A DNA stretch of 64,000 nt from Paracentrotus lividus (GCA_940671915.1 CALNVZ010003426.1:46294085-46358084), one strand, 5' to 3'. Counted from the stretch's first letter, positions 24,092-37,714 are shown. A program made the numbers and translations. The notes: generated by a model from the sequence alone, not told the origin.

Positions 24092-27000
24092 CTATTCGGA
24101 GGGACAGGTAGGGGGTTGATTTTGAGGGGGGAGTTGGATATATGACGAGTTATATAAGAGATGGAAGGGAGGAAAAGGGGGGAAAGGATAATGATGGTTA
24201 GATGTCAAAACACACCCACAGCATATTATATAACAGGATTCCATAAATACAGAGAAATGTGAAGCAATAGTGAGGGAGATATTTCCAAATGAGATATATA
24301 TAAATATGATATCGAAAAATATGTATGGAGTATATGAAATAAACGATTAAGATAAATAGACTATTGTTAATAATAACCTGAAAAACCAAGACATCTTTTA
24401 TCAAATACTTGATTAGTCATTTTTCACCTTTTTTTATGATTAACTTTTTAAAAAAATTGGGAAAGTAAGCAATATTTGGCTTTATGGTTTGCTCAATTGT
24501 AATGATATTGCACAAACTTATTTTTTTGCCATCAAATTATATTCTTAATTGCGAGTTTTTGAGTTGTTTGAGTTCAATATATTGCTTCACAGATCTATCT
24601 CTCAACTCCATTAATTCAAAATTGTGAACTGAATAAGATGAATCTATCATGCCTTCAAAACATCATGCACAAATGTTTCAAAATCCATTCCAACATTAAA
24701 ATTAAAAAGTCAATCTAAACTGGTCATAATCAGAAAACAATATATGAAGTAACATAACACACTCTTTAAATGAAAACAGAATATTCCATATCCAGATGGG
24801 TTTGAACACCTCAACAACATGGGAGGGGACGTTCAAACACGGCAATTAAACTTGAAAAATAGAACTCTTGGGATAATTTCTAGCAAGAGTACTTACTTAT
24901 CGTACGAATCTTAAAACAAATATTGTACTTCGGTTCATCCGTAATTTAGTTTAACCCGTGGAACACCAAGCCGACACTGGCATCACGTTAAAACAGCACA
25001 TGAATTTGTTTATAATGGGAGCATTCCACAAACACTTAAAACATGTGGGTTAATTTCATGAAAGGTGATAATTAGATGGAATATTTGAGAATGATTATAA
25101 TTGAATTCTTCGGTGACTTTCATGTGGTTTTAACGAGGATGAAATGAGAGCTGGGTGTTCCAGGGTTAACCCGATTAAAATGGTATCACTCGATAGGCTG
25201 TACGGGTACGGAGACAACAGTGCCCCCTACAGTTCTTCATTGTGCAATGATATTGAGATGAACTGAAACAAGCAAAGTATGGCTCTTTGAACTTCAATCC
25301 AGACTGGAATCACTTTTTAGTCTTTTCGTAGTGGTCAATCAAACAAATGAATCATCCTAAAAACTTGTACCTTTCTTTAACCTTTTTACATTGGATTACA
25401 GGAGATGCAGGGAATTCAAACTCTATGAAACTCTTCCTAACAAATAAAATATCTACTGGTGAAGGTAAAAATACTGAAATCACAACTGTAAAGAAAAAAA
25501 AAAAAAAAAAACAGCACCCAATTTACTTTGATGTGTAGAGGGAAAATGGAAAATACAGCACTAAATGGAAAAAATCTACATGAAAAAAAGCAAAGCAAAG
25601 AGCAATACATATAGAAGAGCCTGATGATGTACATTATCTACTGCAGGAAGAAGAGATAGAAGGGTGAAGATATAAGTATAAAGGGAGAAAGCACAGTTGG
25701 ATATGAGGCATAAGACTTTTAGTTCAAGATGAAGAAAGCTGGGATACTAACTTGATGAATATGTATTTAAGTGAAAAAAGAAAAGCAAAGTCGATTGTGC
25801 CTTACATTTGTTGTGTTTCAATTTTTTTTAATTTTTTAAAATAAATCTTTGAGGATATTGTTCTGAACAATATATTGATATATGACTGATATATAACTAT
25901 TTTCAACTGTTTTCCAAAGTATGATTAAAAATATAAATTGCAATATATGTAACTTGACATGGCAATTTTTTTATAAAATTTGGGTCGTAACAGAAGCTTA
26001 TGGAAAGCCAAAAAGAAAAAGACTTTTGAAAATGTTTTAAACAAGATATGGATCTAATCAGGGAAGGAAAAGATCGTTGTAAGTTATAATTCATACTGAT
26101 AAATGGTGTGATTAGTGTTGCCACAAGCAAATGAAAGCTAAATGATCAACTCTAAAAGCATGTCTAAATGGTGTGATATAATCAAAATATGGCTATTGAT
26201 GGTTGCTTAATAAATACTTGATAACATTTGCAAGAAATGACCAGATTCATGTGGTTAATGTTTGTTCTTAATTTGGCTTATTTTGTGGGAAATAAATGCT
26301 GGTGTGTGGTAAATAGTGTCAGGAGTGCAGTGGATAAATGGGGTTGATTTCTTTTTAATGACAATAATGAAATATTCCGCAGTGGTAAGAATTGGGTCAG
26401 AACATTGAAGGAAAAATATTAATTTCTCTTCCCCTAACCACTTTCCCATCCTCCCTCATGTTTGAGGATCAGTTGATGATTTAACCCTGGCACGGATCCA
26501 AGATTTGCTATTTCAATGGATTGTGCAGGCCAAACTGTCTGGGGACTCTATTATGTTTGGGCATGGGCCAACACTTTCAATTGTGTGAGGTATGGCTGGG
26601 TCTGCTACTGTAACCACATAAGATGCTTCAACATTCTTTGTGCTAAGAGAAATGTTTATTCTTGAACATTTGTATATATTGCTCATTGGTGCCATTCCAG
26701 TCCATTGCTATGTTGGGCATGCTCAAACTCTCCATAAGAGCTTACCCGACATAACGCCATCACTTAATCATTCGCATCATGGCAGAGCAAAATTCATCTT
26801 ACATATTCAAACAAGATGGAAGGTGGTGATCTTCATTATTAATTCTAGCCACATTTGATTTGGAATAGGAAAATTAATGTAAGTAGCAGATAAATACCTA
26901 CACACCGCAAAAGTTTGAAAGGTGTTTGAACTTCATTTTTACGAATAGATAAGATTTGGTCGTGCTTTTACTTAATTGCCCTGTCATAAATATATGAATT

Positions 27001-28060
27001 TGTTACAGCTTTATTATGTACAGGTGTTACATGTATATGAATGGTCTGACTGCAATAGACATTCTCTTGTCGTGAAATTTTGCATTTTGTCCCTCCCAAA
27101 AAACATGTAACAATCTTGGAGGCAGATTTTTCTTTTTTTTAAATGGTAGACAGAGGGAGGAAAACAAAGTCACTTCAGCAGGAAAGTTTGACAGCAAAGC
27201 AGGCACACATGAGTACTAGCTCAGATCGAAAAATAAATCTAAAGGTGAAGATCAATATTGTAATCTTTGTTTACTCTTCGATGCTCAGAACTAAGAGAAA
27301 GAAGAATTTGAGGCTGTTAGCTCAAGAAATAAAAACAATTCCCTATCAGATACAAGCAAAGATATGCCTACTTCACAGGCTCAACTGAAAAGTTAACTCC
27401 TAATTCTCTCCTTCAAGGAGGACTGTAAAACTTTGTATAAAATTGAAATCTATGCACATTGAAGAACTTTTTAAAGGGTACATAGAGTTGATCAACACAT
27501 AGTAATACTTTTCTAAAATTGCACAGAGAAGACTTAACAAAAATGAAACCTATTAATAATAATACTTGCTATATAGATCTTCTGAAGGCACATTGCACAT
27601 TGATTAAGTATACTTTGGCAAATTGATATGAATAAATAAATACTTTTTTTCAACTGTAAGTCTATCTTTTTGTACAAATCGACAATACACTTATACTGTT
27701 ACTGTCCCAAAATACATTAAACAAGAAATCTGCATTTCAAATAATCTCAACCCTGAATTTACATTCCTGGACTGGATGAATGGAACTCGAGCCAATGCCA
27801 CCCTCATCATTTTAACTCTATAGCGAGACAATAGCAGTGGAACACTGCAACATTTCCATGCCCTATTCAAAAGGGCTATAGCCTACAGGAGAAAATTGCG
27901 GTGGCCCAGTGGGTGATTCCCAGTGAGAGACCTTGCCACATGTAGAAGGACCGGTTGAGTGCTGGTCTCTTTCCAGCGAGGGTTCTCTGATGGCCGATAG
28001 AGGGTGAACTGCGGAAAGCGCCCTCGCTCGGATGTATCCAGTAATGTCCTCTTAAAGTTC
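24092..28060. other. Intron, left part, between the 31.4- and 24.1-kb exons
   Basis: No exon seen. Holds one foldback element (24951-25169), an A-tract at 25.50 kb and otherwise AT-rich sequence without recognisable features. Confidence 0.5.
24951..25169. mobile_element. Foldback element, TTAACCC(G/T)GGAACACC termini
   Basis: The left end TTAACCCGTGGAACACC pairs with the right end GGTGTTCCAGGGTTAA. Inner arms pair too (CGTTAAAACAGCACATGAA against TTCATGTGGTTTTAACG). About 219 bp, non-coding MITE-like hairpin. Confidence 0.75.
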
Positions 28061-28070
28061 CCGATTGTGT

Positions 28071-28592
28071 TTAGGGATCCGTCCAGTATGTTGAAGGCCT
28101 TGAGTAATACATTGCATTTGATATGGGCATGTAGGCCTTTGAGCACTGCATATGCAGCAACTGCAGTCTTTTAGCATCCAATATTTCCAGTATGTCCAAC
28201 AGGTTCCTACTGTCCAATAAACACTGTTTCTCTATTGGAATAACTAACAAGAGAGATACATGAAACTGAAGAATGTCCTTTACGTGGAAGACAAACAGTT
28301 CACAAGCAGGTAGGACATTGTTAAAGAATCCATTCGTCGAATATGCAAAGTCAAGGGCTGCAGGACCTGCAATTTTGTGAGCAATGTCACTTAAGATTTT
28401 GTTCAAACTGATTGACATACATGTAGTTGATGAGCATTCATGAGCGTGGACTACAGATCTCTGATACATGTTTTCCAGGCTAGCCTCAGAAGGCATATGA
28501 GCAATACATGCTCTCTCCAAGCATGTAAGGCTATAAGCATCAGTCAAAGTAGCAGACATTTTGGCTCGTTCTTTATCTGGAAAACACACCAA
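28071..28592 (-). CDS. Unclassified ORF, 173 codons (possible pseudogene or nested exon)
   Basis: An open frame on the same strand as MYPT, inside its intron. It includes KERAKMSATLTDAYSLTCLE and MSISLNKILSDIAHKIAG. Near 28.15 kb another frame continues as LKGLHAHIKCNVLLKAFNIL, so a frameshift may separate two parts. An acceptor-like TGTGTTTTCCAG precedes KERAKM, but its phase does not fit splicing from the upstream MYPT exons. I do not recognise the family. The second copy (32.5-32.8 kb) is broken by indels. Confidence 0.3.
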   Translation of the reverse strand: MVCFPDKERAKMSATLTDAYSLTCLERACIAHMPSEASLENMYQRSVVHAHECSSTTCMSISLNKILSDIAHKIAGPAALDFAYSTNGFFNNVLPACELFVFHVKDILQFHVSLLLVIPIEKQCLLDSRNLLDILEILDAKRLQLLHMQCSKAYMPISNAMYYSRPSTYWTDP

Positions 28593-31500
28593 AGCTTCTG
28601 ATCACTGCTCAGTGGTTCACAAAGTGAGAATAGTATCAATCAATCAATCCACTGTCCAAAGATGGTTAAAAAGGACATTGCGATGTCACACTAATGCAAC
28701 CAACAAGTAAAAAGGTGATACTGGTTCACGTATGCGTCTTAAATGCTTCTTTCATGCCTCCAATTCCCATTAATTTGGAGTGAAGGAACTTCAGCTGATC
28801 TGTACTTGGAAACGATGACAAAGTGATTTCCAACAGGTCTTGTGACTAACAGACAAGCTTTTTATTCTTTCAAGAAAACCAAACGAAGTCCATTTCAAGA
28901 AGCTGATGCAGATGGTTTGAAATGGCAATGAAATGATGATGATGGTGATACAAATGAGTAATGTCTTGATGACTTTGATATGGCTGACTCCGCTAGTGTC
29001 CTGTCCTATACAAGCTCCATTGGATTGGACTTTGGAAGCTTAGGAAACTGCAGATCGTATGACAGAGTCTTTTAAGAATTCTTGGCTCATGCAGTTGGTC
29101 ACCTCACGTTTGGCATGAAGAGGTCGTAGCTTTCCAATCACCATGACTTGATATGCGCTAGAGATCTGTGAAAGTGGTCTTTGAGTGATTTCAATTGTGG
29201 CTCTGTTTTGTTGACATCTAGACTGGTGTGAAGGAAGTCTAGAGTTGTAGAATAGTAGATGGACACCAAGTAGCCACAGACGCTTAGGGTTGCCATTCAA
29301 CTGTCATTCTATCAAACTTGGCACACAAAAAATATTGAAAGTTTGCAGACGTTCTGATGGACTTCACTCTGTACCAAGACATATTGATGTTGAATGCCAG
29401 GAAGCTATTCACAGATTCTGTTGCGTGACCTTGAAGATTCACCGAAAGGGATCAGAACAAAAAGATGTCTCAAGATGACATGAAAGTGTATGAATGCGTC
29501 AATACTGTTGCTATGCTGTTCGAATTCCTAGCTTACTAATCATTGAATGATGAATAACAGTATCACGAGAAGATAAGTTTTCTTGCATGAGAGATTAACA
29601 GAAGATAATGATGTAGATCTTGTCGCTTAGCATAGGTTGGAAACACTCTGGAAACCAGCTGTAAACATGTTGATGGACACAGTGACATATATAAAGTTCT
29701 CCTGAACATAATTTTCTGTTGTCTATTTACTGCAGATGTTTCCTGTGTCGTATGGCACCCACTTGGATGACTCCAATGGCAGTTTTCTTTTGAGTCTCTT
29801 GATAAACATTTACTGGATTTGTCATAACTGTTGGACACCATGTCGTCTATGATAACCTTGTATCTCCTGGTTTGAATACTCCAGTCCCACTGGTAGGTTT
29901 TGGTGTAAGTTCTGATGTTGGGGACTTCACCTCAAACACAATCTCCAGGGAACAGACAGCATCCCAGGGTGCATGGTGCAATGGCTCATCACTGCAGATC
30001 GCCCACCTCTGGCCACCAGAGGACACCCGCCAGAAACACCATAAGTTAGAAGGTTAGGTGGTTCCTGCCAGAAAGGCGTAAATGCCACTCCAACTCTTTG
30101 GCACCAAGCTTTAAACATACGCTCTTTGAACAATACAGACAGGACAAGACTCTTACCAGAAATAAAATTTGCTTACATGTACATGAATACATGTTTGTCG
30201 AAGACATCTCACATATAAAGCCCATTTATAACAAACCCATAAAAAAGGCACTTTTTAGACTTGTGTCCTTTGTGGACTTATGCCCTTCTGCCAGGTCACC
30301 TAACGGTCTCATCCTTCAAATTCTCCTTCCGGCATCGGCACATGGCATGGTTTCCGCACAGGACCAACAAAGGCAACTGCAATCTTCTACCTAAGGGCAG
30401 TTTGACCTGTTCTTGATTCTGTATAGATTACAGAAGTGCAGTTATCATACTGCACAGAAAAACCACACCATATGTAAAAGGAACCTACTTACATTTTGGC
30501 AAAAGACAAAGTTCCATTCATCCAGACCATTAGGCTAGTATAAAAATATCACAATCTCTTTGAAAACAGGAAAATTTAACCAAACATGAATCTCAAAGAA
30601 GGCTTGAGATAACATCTTTTTAATATTAACAAGTATCTTTCAGCAAATATTGAATTCTACTATAAATAGGCTGCTTGAAATACAACTTTCCAATCCTAAG
30701 TTCTATCATCAAAGTATTTCAGCCCAAATAAAAGAAGAAAACCTTTGATAATATATGCACACTATATATTTACTATAGTTCCCTTCAAATAATTGCATAT
30801 ATATCTCACAATCTCTCACATATTATCATTTGTATACTGCACAAGGGTAGTATAATACAATTCTAGTTTACATCCAACGTTTTTGTTACAAAAAATTCTA
30901 CAAAAGACACCAACGTGAAAATAGCAGTTAATAGATAAAAAGGATAAAATAACAAGAGACTCCTTTGAAATTTGTGGTGAAAGTTATATAGACAACAATA
31001 CAATGTGTTTCTAAAGGAAATAAATATGTAACAATGAGCTATAGAGATTTTCAGAAGGCTCCTACATAACAGAAATCTGATGCAACTATAACGAGCTGCT
31101 CTATGTTAGGCTTAAATACAGCTATCATTTTGTGCTTCAGTGCCATTGCTTTATATCGATTAAGAAGAGATGTCGGGAGCTGCAATGCACCAGTTGCATC
31201 AGATTCATGTCAATGTGAAGGCCTTTTACATCAGTGTTAAAATGACAGACAGACATATAATACTAAGGATATGCGACCGAGAATACATGTTTTGTTTGTA
31301 GAATGGTATAATAATTATCTTTTTTAATAGGCATCTTAATAACAAACCTGCTGGGTTCCGACTCCACTGTTTTGGTGGAGGATGGTGGCGCTGGTCGAGT
31401 TACCCGCTGGTTTTCCCAGGGCTGTACAGGAACAGGAACAAGACAAGAGGTGGAAACAGACACACACATGGAGAGAGAGAGAGAGAAAGAAGAGAGAGGA

Positions 31501-32077
31501 GCGAGAGGGAGGGGAGAAAGAGGGGAGTACAAGAAGACAAAAGAAAGAGAGAGAGAGAGAGAAGGGAGGAAGGGAAGGAAGAACAAAGAAAATGCAAGCA
31601 GAGACAACACACAATGAAAATGACAAGAGATGGATAAAGGGAATGGAAAGCACAATAAAATGCAGGAAAGAAGGAAACATGTAGAGGAAGTAAATGAGCA
31701 GAGGGACAGAGAGAGAGAGAGAAAGAAAAAAGAGAGAAGAAGAAGAGAAGAAGAGAGACAATACATACATTTGGTTAGTCAATGGTAAACATTTTGAAAA
31801 ATACCAACAAAAACACATATTGGCAAACTAGTCAATGTTACTTATGTGATATAAAAAATATGGTTAATCAACTTATTAAAGAACAGGGAAGTGATTAAAA
31901 CATAGGAAATAGTGCATTGCAAATCTGATATAACAGGAACTCAAGTTTAAAGTTTAGTTGAAATAAGAATTAAGAATAATACACATATGACTGAGATAAT
32001 CATAGCATCCTGGTAATTAAATTGCATTGCTTGCACCAGGAGATACAACAAAATGAAATATACCCCCCCCCCCCTCA
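28341..32077. repeat. Large duplicated block, copy 1 (3.7 kb)
   Basis: Runs from ATATGCAAAGTCAAGGGCTG to a C-run plus TCA directly at the N gap. It repeats at 32518-36223 in the same order, with differences that are mostly single-base gains and losses. It contains the intact copy of one MYPT exon (31348-31421), ORF-rich sequence (28.3-30.4 kb) and GA-rich tracts (31.4-31.75 kb). Confidence 0.95.
31348..31421 (-). CDS. PPP1R12A: MYPT exon: VTRPAPPSSTKTVESEPS (intact copy)
   Basis: 74-nt exon, acceptor GTACAG, donor GTTTGT. In phase 0 after the Pro-rich exon it reads PWENQRVTRPAPPSSTKTVE then SEPS, leaving AG, which fits the next exon at 24.1 kb. Family similarity is weak here, as expected for the variable middle of MYPT. 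The intact frame and the phase match on both sides make this the working copy of the duplicated pair. Confidence 0.8.
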
Positions 32078-32102
32078 NNNNNNNNNNNNNNNNNNNNNNN
32101 NN
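32078..32102. other. Assembly gap (25 N)
   Basis: A run of 25 undetermined bases separates duplicate copy 1 from the 415-bp spacer before copy 2. Any ORF crossing it is meaningless. Confidence 1.
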
Positions 32103-32517
32103 AGGATAATAGTCTATATTCACTTTACATATTGGGCATGGGTAAGCCCATTTTGAGAAACACAATGTCATATCTAGCATTATCTAACTCGTGCAGTCTT
32201 TTACAAGCATCCAAATTTCGCAGAAAACATGACAAAAATGCTTAAGGGGATCCTATTCTGGTGCACAACATAAACGAAATCATGTGTTTCTCTAGTTGGA
32301 ATATGACATAATACAAGTAGAGATATAACTATTATTTTCTCACACATATCTTTGAAGAACTCCTCTTACTGGGAGATAACTGAACAGTTTGAAACACAAG
32401 ATTAACAGGTTAGGTTTATACTGATTCGTTCTATAGATTAAGAACACTATGGTCTTCATCGTACTCCTTATAACATGATAAAAATATGCTGCTTATTTCA
32501 AGTACAATTCTCTCGAC
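32103..32517. other. Spacer between duplicate copies
   Basis: 415 bp with no match seen to the left flank of copy 1 or the right flank of copy 2. No coding signal. Confidence 0.6.
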
Positions 32518-35500
32518 ATATGCAAAGTCAAGGGCTGCAGGACCTGCAATTTTGTGAGCAGGTCACTTAAGATTTTGTTCAAACTGATTGACATACATGT
32601 AGTTGATGAGCATCATGAGCGTGGACTACAGATCTCTGATACATGTTTTCCAGGCTAGCCTCAGAAGGCATATGAGCAATACATGCTCCTCCAAGCATGT
32701 AAGGTTATAAGCATCATCAAAGTAGCAGACATTTTGGCTCGCTTTATCTGGAAAACACACCAAAGCTTCTGATCACTGCTCAGTGGTTCACAAAGTGAGA
32801 ATAGTATCATCAATCAATCCACTGTCCAAATGGTTAAAAAGGACATTGCGATGTCACACTAATGCAACCAACAAGTAAAAGGTGATACTGGTTCACGTAT
32901 GCGTCTTAAATGCTTCTTTCATGCCTCCAATTCCCATTAATTTGGAGTGAAGGAACTTCAGCTGATCTGTACTTGGAAACGATGACAAAGTGATTTCCAA
33001 CAGGTCTTGTGACTAACAGACAAGCTTTTTATTCTTTCAGAAAACCAAACGAAGTCCATTTCAAGAAGCTGATGCAGATGGTTTGAAATGGCAATGAAAT
33101 GATGATGATGGGTGATAAACAAATGATAATGTCTTGATGACTTTGATATGGCTGACTCCGCTAGTGTCCTGTCCTATACAAGCTCCATTGGATTGGACTT
33201 TGGAAGCTTAGGAAACTGCAGATCGTATGAACGAGTCTTTTAAGAATCTTGGCTCATGCAGTTGGTCACCTCAGGTTTGGCATGAAGAGGTCGTAGCTTT
33301 CCAATCACCATGACTTGATATGCGTAAGATCTGTGAAAGTGGTCTTTGAGTGATTTCAATTGTGGCTCTGTTTTGTTGACATCTAGACTGGTGTGAAGGA
33401 AGTCTAGAGTTGTAGAATAGTAATGGTGACACCAAGTAGCCACAGACGCTTAGGGTTGCCATTCAACTGTCATTCTATCAAACTTGGCACACAAAAAATT
33501 GAAAGTTTGCAGCGTTCTGATGGACTTCACTCTGTACCAAGACATATTGATGTTGAATGCCAGGAAGCTATTCACAGATTCTGTTGCGTGACCTTGAAGA
33601 TTCACCGAAAGGGATCAGAACAAAAAGATGTCTCAAGATGACATGAAAGTGTATGAATGCGTCAATACTGTTGCTATGCTGTTCGAATTCCTAGCTTACT
33701 AATCATTGAATATGAATAACAGTATCACGAGAAGATAAGTTTTCTTGCATGAGAGATTAACAGAAGATAATGATGTAGATCTTGTCGCTTAGCATAGGTT
33801 GGAAACACTCTGGAAACCAGCTGTAACATGTTGATGGACACAGTGACATATATAAGTTCTCCTGAACATAATTTTCTGTTGTCTATTTACTGCAGATGTT
33901 CCTGTGTCGTATGGCACCCACTTGGATGACATCCAATGGCAGTTTTCTTTGAGTCTCTTGATAAACATTACTGGATTTGTCATAACTGTTGGACACCATG
34001 TCGTCTATGATAACTTGTATCTCCTGGTTTGAATACTCCAGTCCCACTGGTAGGTTTTGGTGTAAGTTTTGATGTTGGGACTTCACCTCAACACAATCTC
34101 CAGGGAACAGACAGCATCCCAGGGTGCATGGTGCAATGGCTCATCACTGCAGATCGCCCACCTCTGGCCACCAAGAGGACACCCCGCCAACACCATAAGT
34201 TAGAAGGTTAGGTGTTCCTGCCAGAAAGGCGTAAATGCCACTCCAACTCTTTGGCACCAAGCTTTAAACATACGCTCTTGAACAATACAGACAGGACAGA
34301 GACTCTTACCAGAAATAAAATTTGCTTACATGTACATGAATACATGTTTGTCGAAGACATCTCACATATAAAGCCCATTTATAACAAACCATAAAAAGAG
34401 GCACTTTTAGACTTGTGTCCTTGTGGACTTATGCCCTTCTCCAGGTCACCTAACGGTCTCATCCTTCAAATCTCCTTCCGGTCATCGGCACTATGGCATG
34501 GTTTTCGCACAGGACCACACAAAGGCAACTGCAAATCTTCTACCTAAGGGCAGTTTGACCTGTTCTTGATTCTGTATAGATTACAGAAGTGCAGTTATCA
34601 TACTGCACAAGAAAACCACACCATATGTAAAAGGAACCTACTTCACATTTTGGCAAAAGACAAAGGTTCCATTCATCCACCATTAGGCTAGTATAAACAA
34701 TATCAACAATCTCTTTGAAAACAGGAATATTTAACCAAACATTGAATCCTCAAAGAAGGCTTGAGATAACGATCTTTTTAATATTACAAGTATCTTTCAG
34801 CAATATATGAATTCTACTATAAATGGCTGCTTGAAATACAAACTTTCCAATCCCTAAGTTCTATCATCAAAGTATTTCAGCCCAAATAAAAAGAGAAAAC
34901 CTTTGATAATATAATGCACACTATATATATTACTATAGTCCCTTCAAATAATTGCATATATATCTCACAATCTCTCACATATTATCATTGTATACTGCAC
35001 AAGGGTAGTATAATACAATTCTATGTCATCCAACGTTTTTGTTACAAAAAATTCTACAAAAGACACCAACGTGAAAATAGCGTAGAAGATAAAGAGAGAT
35101 AAAATAACAAGAGACTCCTTTGAAATTTGTGGTGAAAGTTATATAGACTAACAATACAATGTTTCTCAAAGGAAATAAATATGTAACAATGAGCTATAGA
35201 GATTTTCAGAAGGCTCCTACATAACAGAAATCTGATGCAACTATAACGAGCTGCTCTATGTTAGGCTTATAATACAGCTATCATTTTGCTTCAGTGCCAT
35301 TGCTTTATATCGATGTAAGAAGAGATGTCGGGAGCTGCAATGCACCAGTTGCATCAGATTCATGCAATGTGAAGGCCTTTACATCAGTGTTAAAATGAAA
35401 GACAGACATTAAATACTAAGGATATGACACGAGAATACATGTTTTGTTTGTAGAATGGTATAATAATTTATCTTTTTTAATAGGCATCTTAATAACAAAC

Positions 35501-36223
35501 CTGCTGGGTTCCGACTCCACTGTTTTGGTGGAGGATGGTGGCGCTGGTCGATTTACCCGCTGGTTTCCCAGGGCTGTACAGGACAGAGAACAAGACAAGA
35601 GGTGGAAACAGACACACACATGGAGAAGAGAGAGAGAGAGAGAAGAGAGAGAGAGCGAGAGGAGGGGGAGAAAGAGGGAGTACAAGAAAGACAAAAAGAA
35701 AGAGAGAGAGAGAGAGAAGGAGGGAAGGGAAGGAGAACAAAGAAAATGCAAGCAGAGACAACACAAATGAAAATGACAAGAGATGGATAAAGGGAGAATG
35801 GAAAGACACAATAAAATGCAGGAAAGAAGGAACATGTAGAGGAGTAAATGAGCAGAGGGACAGAGAGAGAGAGAGAGAAAGAAAGAAGAAAGAAGAAGAA
35901 GAAGAGAGACAATACATACATTTGGTTAGTCAATGGTAAAAACATTTTGAAAATACCAACAAAAACACATATTGGCAAACTAGTCAATGTTACTTATGTG
36001 ATATAAAAAATATGGTTAATCAACTTATATAAAGAACAGGAAGTGATTAAACATAGGAAATAGTGCATTGCAAATCTGATATAACAGGACTCAAGTTTAA
36101 AGTTTAGTTGAATAAGAATTAAGAATATATCACATATGACTGAGATAATCATAGCATCCTGGTAATTAAATTGCATTGCTTGCACAGGAGATACACAAAA
36201 TGAAATATACCCCCCCCCCCTCA
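32518..36223. repeat. Large duplicated block, copy 2 (3.7 kb)
   Basis: Second copy of 28341-32077, slightly shorter because of many one-base deletions. It carries the frameshifted MYPT exon copy (35501-35573). It continues past the shared TCA into unique sequence, whereas copy 1 stops there at the gap. Confidence 0.95.
35501..35573 (-). pseudogene. Frameshifted second copy of a MYPT exon
   Basis: Copy of the 31.35-kb exon inside the 32.5-36.2-kb duplicate block. Splice sites are kept (GTACAG acceptor, GTTTGT donor), but one A is missing near the start (GGGAAACC against GGGAAAACC). The exon is 73 nt instead of 74, and in the required phase 0 it reaches a stop after six codons. Transcript order puts this copy first. 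It is probably an assembly error or a divergent haplotype, not a functional exon. Confidence 0.75.
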
Positions 36224-36309
36224 GAATCTCTAATGTTTTTACCAAAAAAAGAAAATGTAAAATTGGGAATGCTTTCTAATCAGAGCAGGAGCTTGTTTGA
36301 ATGGTGAGG

Positions 36310-36362
36310 AGTTCCTTTTTCAATTTTTTTTTTTTTTTTTTTTTTGAGGTGGGGGGGGGGGG
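36310..36362. repeat. T-run followed by G-run
   Basis: A long homopolymer T tract, then GAGGT and a long G tract. Low complexity, liable to sequencing error. Confidence 0.9.
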
Positions 36363-36659
36363 ACTCTTAGATTCTGTAGGCTTCAACTTATTGACCAATG
36401 AATTCTAGCAGGAGCAGAATAACAAGCATGTAAACAAAGAGATTTTAACGAGGCAAGTCATCTGGTCCCAATTAAAAAGGGAAAACTTGTATTCAGGATA
36501 ATTGCAAAAAGTAAAAAAGGTATTTGGTTTAAGCGCCTCATGGGAACAGGAGTGGACTGTACTGGTCAAAACTCTAATAAAGTGTCATAACAAACATAAG
36601 AAGGACAATCGTAAGGACGAAATTGGAGGACAAGAAAGAGAAAGAGAGAGGGAACATAC

Positions 36660-36914
36660 TGCTGGAGGCTTAGTTTCTTGCTTGGACGTTGGTATTCTAG
36701 GCGTGGAGGCGGAGCGGGCCAACTTGTCGGCCTGGGTTTCGGTCTTCTTAGGTTCCGGGACCACACTGGAGCTGGTGGTCTTCCTGAGGCCGGTCCTCCA
36801 GGCTGGTACCTCTTCTTCTTGTTTTTTGTCCTGCTGCTTGGGAGGGGGCAGCTTAGGCACGAGCTTAGGCTGCGCTGGCTGAGGGGCTAAGGGCTTAGGT
36901 GAAAAACTAGGCAT
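36660..36914 (-). CDS. PPP1R12A: MYPT exon: Pro-rich region with AWRTGLRKT motif
   Basis: 255-nt exon (85 codons), phase 0 both ends, acceptor TGTATAG, donor GTATGT. It opens with MPSFSPKPLAPQPAQPKLVP and carries EEEVPAWRTGLRKTTSSSV, the counterpart of vertebrate ATWRLGLRKTGS. LARSASTPRIPTSKQE follows, matching TRSASSPRL. These are among the best conserved parts of the central MYPT region. The internal ATG at the exon start is not the initiator. Confidence 0.95.
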
Positions 36915-37714
36915 CTATACATGGAAGAACAGACAGAGAGAGTAGGAGGGAGGAAAAATGTAAAAGAAAGTGAAAGAGGGGAGAAAGAAAGAGAGAGAGA
37001 GAGAAAGAGAGAGAGAGAGGAAGAGAAGGAAACAAGAACAAGGAAACAAAACAAAGTAGGTTAATCATTAATTTAACAACAAAAGTTATTGAAAATTGCA
37101 TATTTGTTTAGCCAAGATTATTGATATAAAGCTCTAATTCCACCTCAAGACTGCAATATATCAAATTACAAATGACTATATTACAGAAACAAAAAGTGAA
37201 AAGGACCCTGACATTTTTTCTCCCGAACTGTCCAGCACCAAAACACATTACGTTGGATCAGATGAAACAGGTAATCAAAATATGATGTCCAAATTTCTAG
37301 CTTATGTTACAAAATATCACAAATAAGAGGGTTTGTTTTGTTGTGTGAATGATTCCTGTGCAAAAATGTTTTGCATTGGGTCTTATCAGTAAAAGGTCAA
37401 ATTTAAATTGTCAATCAGTTTTTAGTCCAAGCTAAAACTAAGATATATTCAGATCAATTCAACTTCAAATATAGGAATAAACAAGTGTTTTGAATCAACT
37501 TCCTCTAACCTAGAAACGACATCAGATGGAAATTGGAGGGGAGGAGTGTCGATGGAATACTGAGAGAAAAAAACATTTCAAGGAATCTTCCACAGATGTG
37601 AGCCTTCAAAGAAAATACTTGAAGAATAAGGCTCTCCTTCACTACATTCATCATCTAACACAGAAAGGCCTTGAGTGATAAACGACCCTGATTTTCAAGC
37701 AACCAGGCGGCATA

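Noticed and set aside
31263..31818. 160- and 167-codon Ser/Leu ORFs, and their copies at 35.4-36.0 kb
   Set aside because: Products of GA microsatellite tracts; only the short exon at their start is supported.
31947..32180. ORF across the N run
   Set aside because: Contains undetermined residues and bridges an assembly gap.
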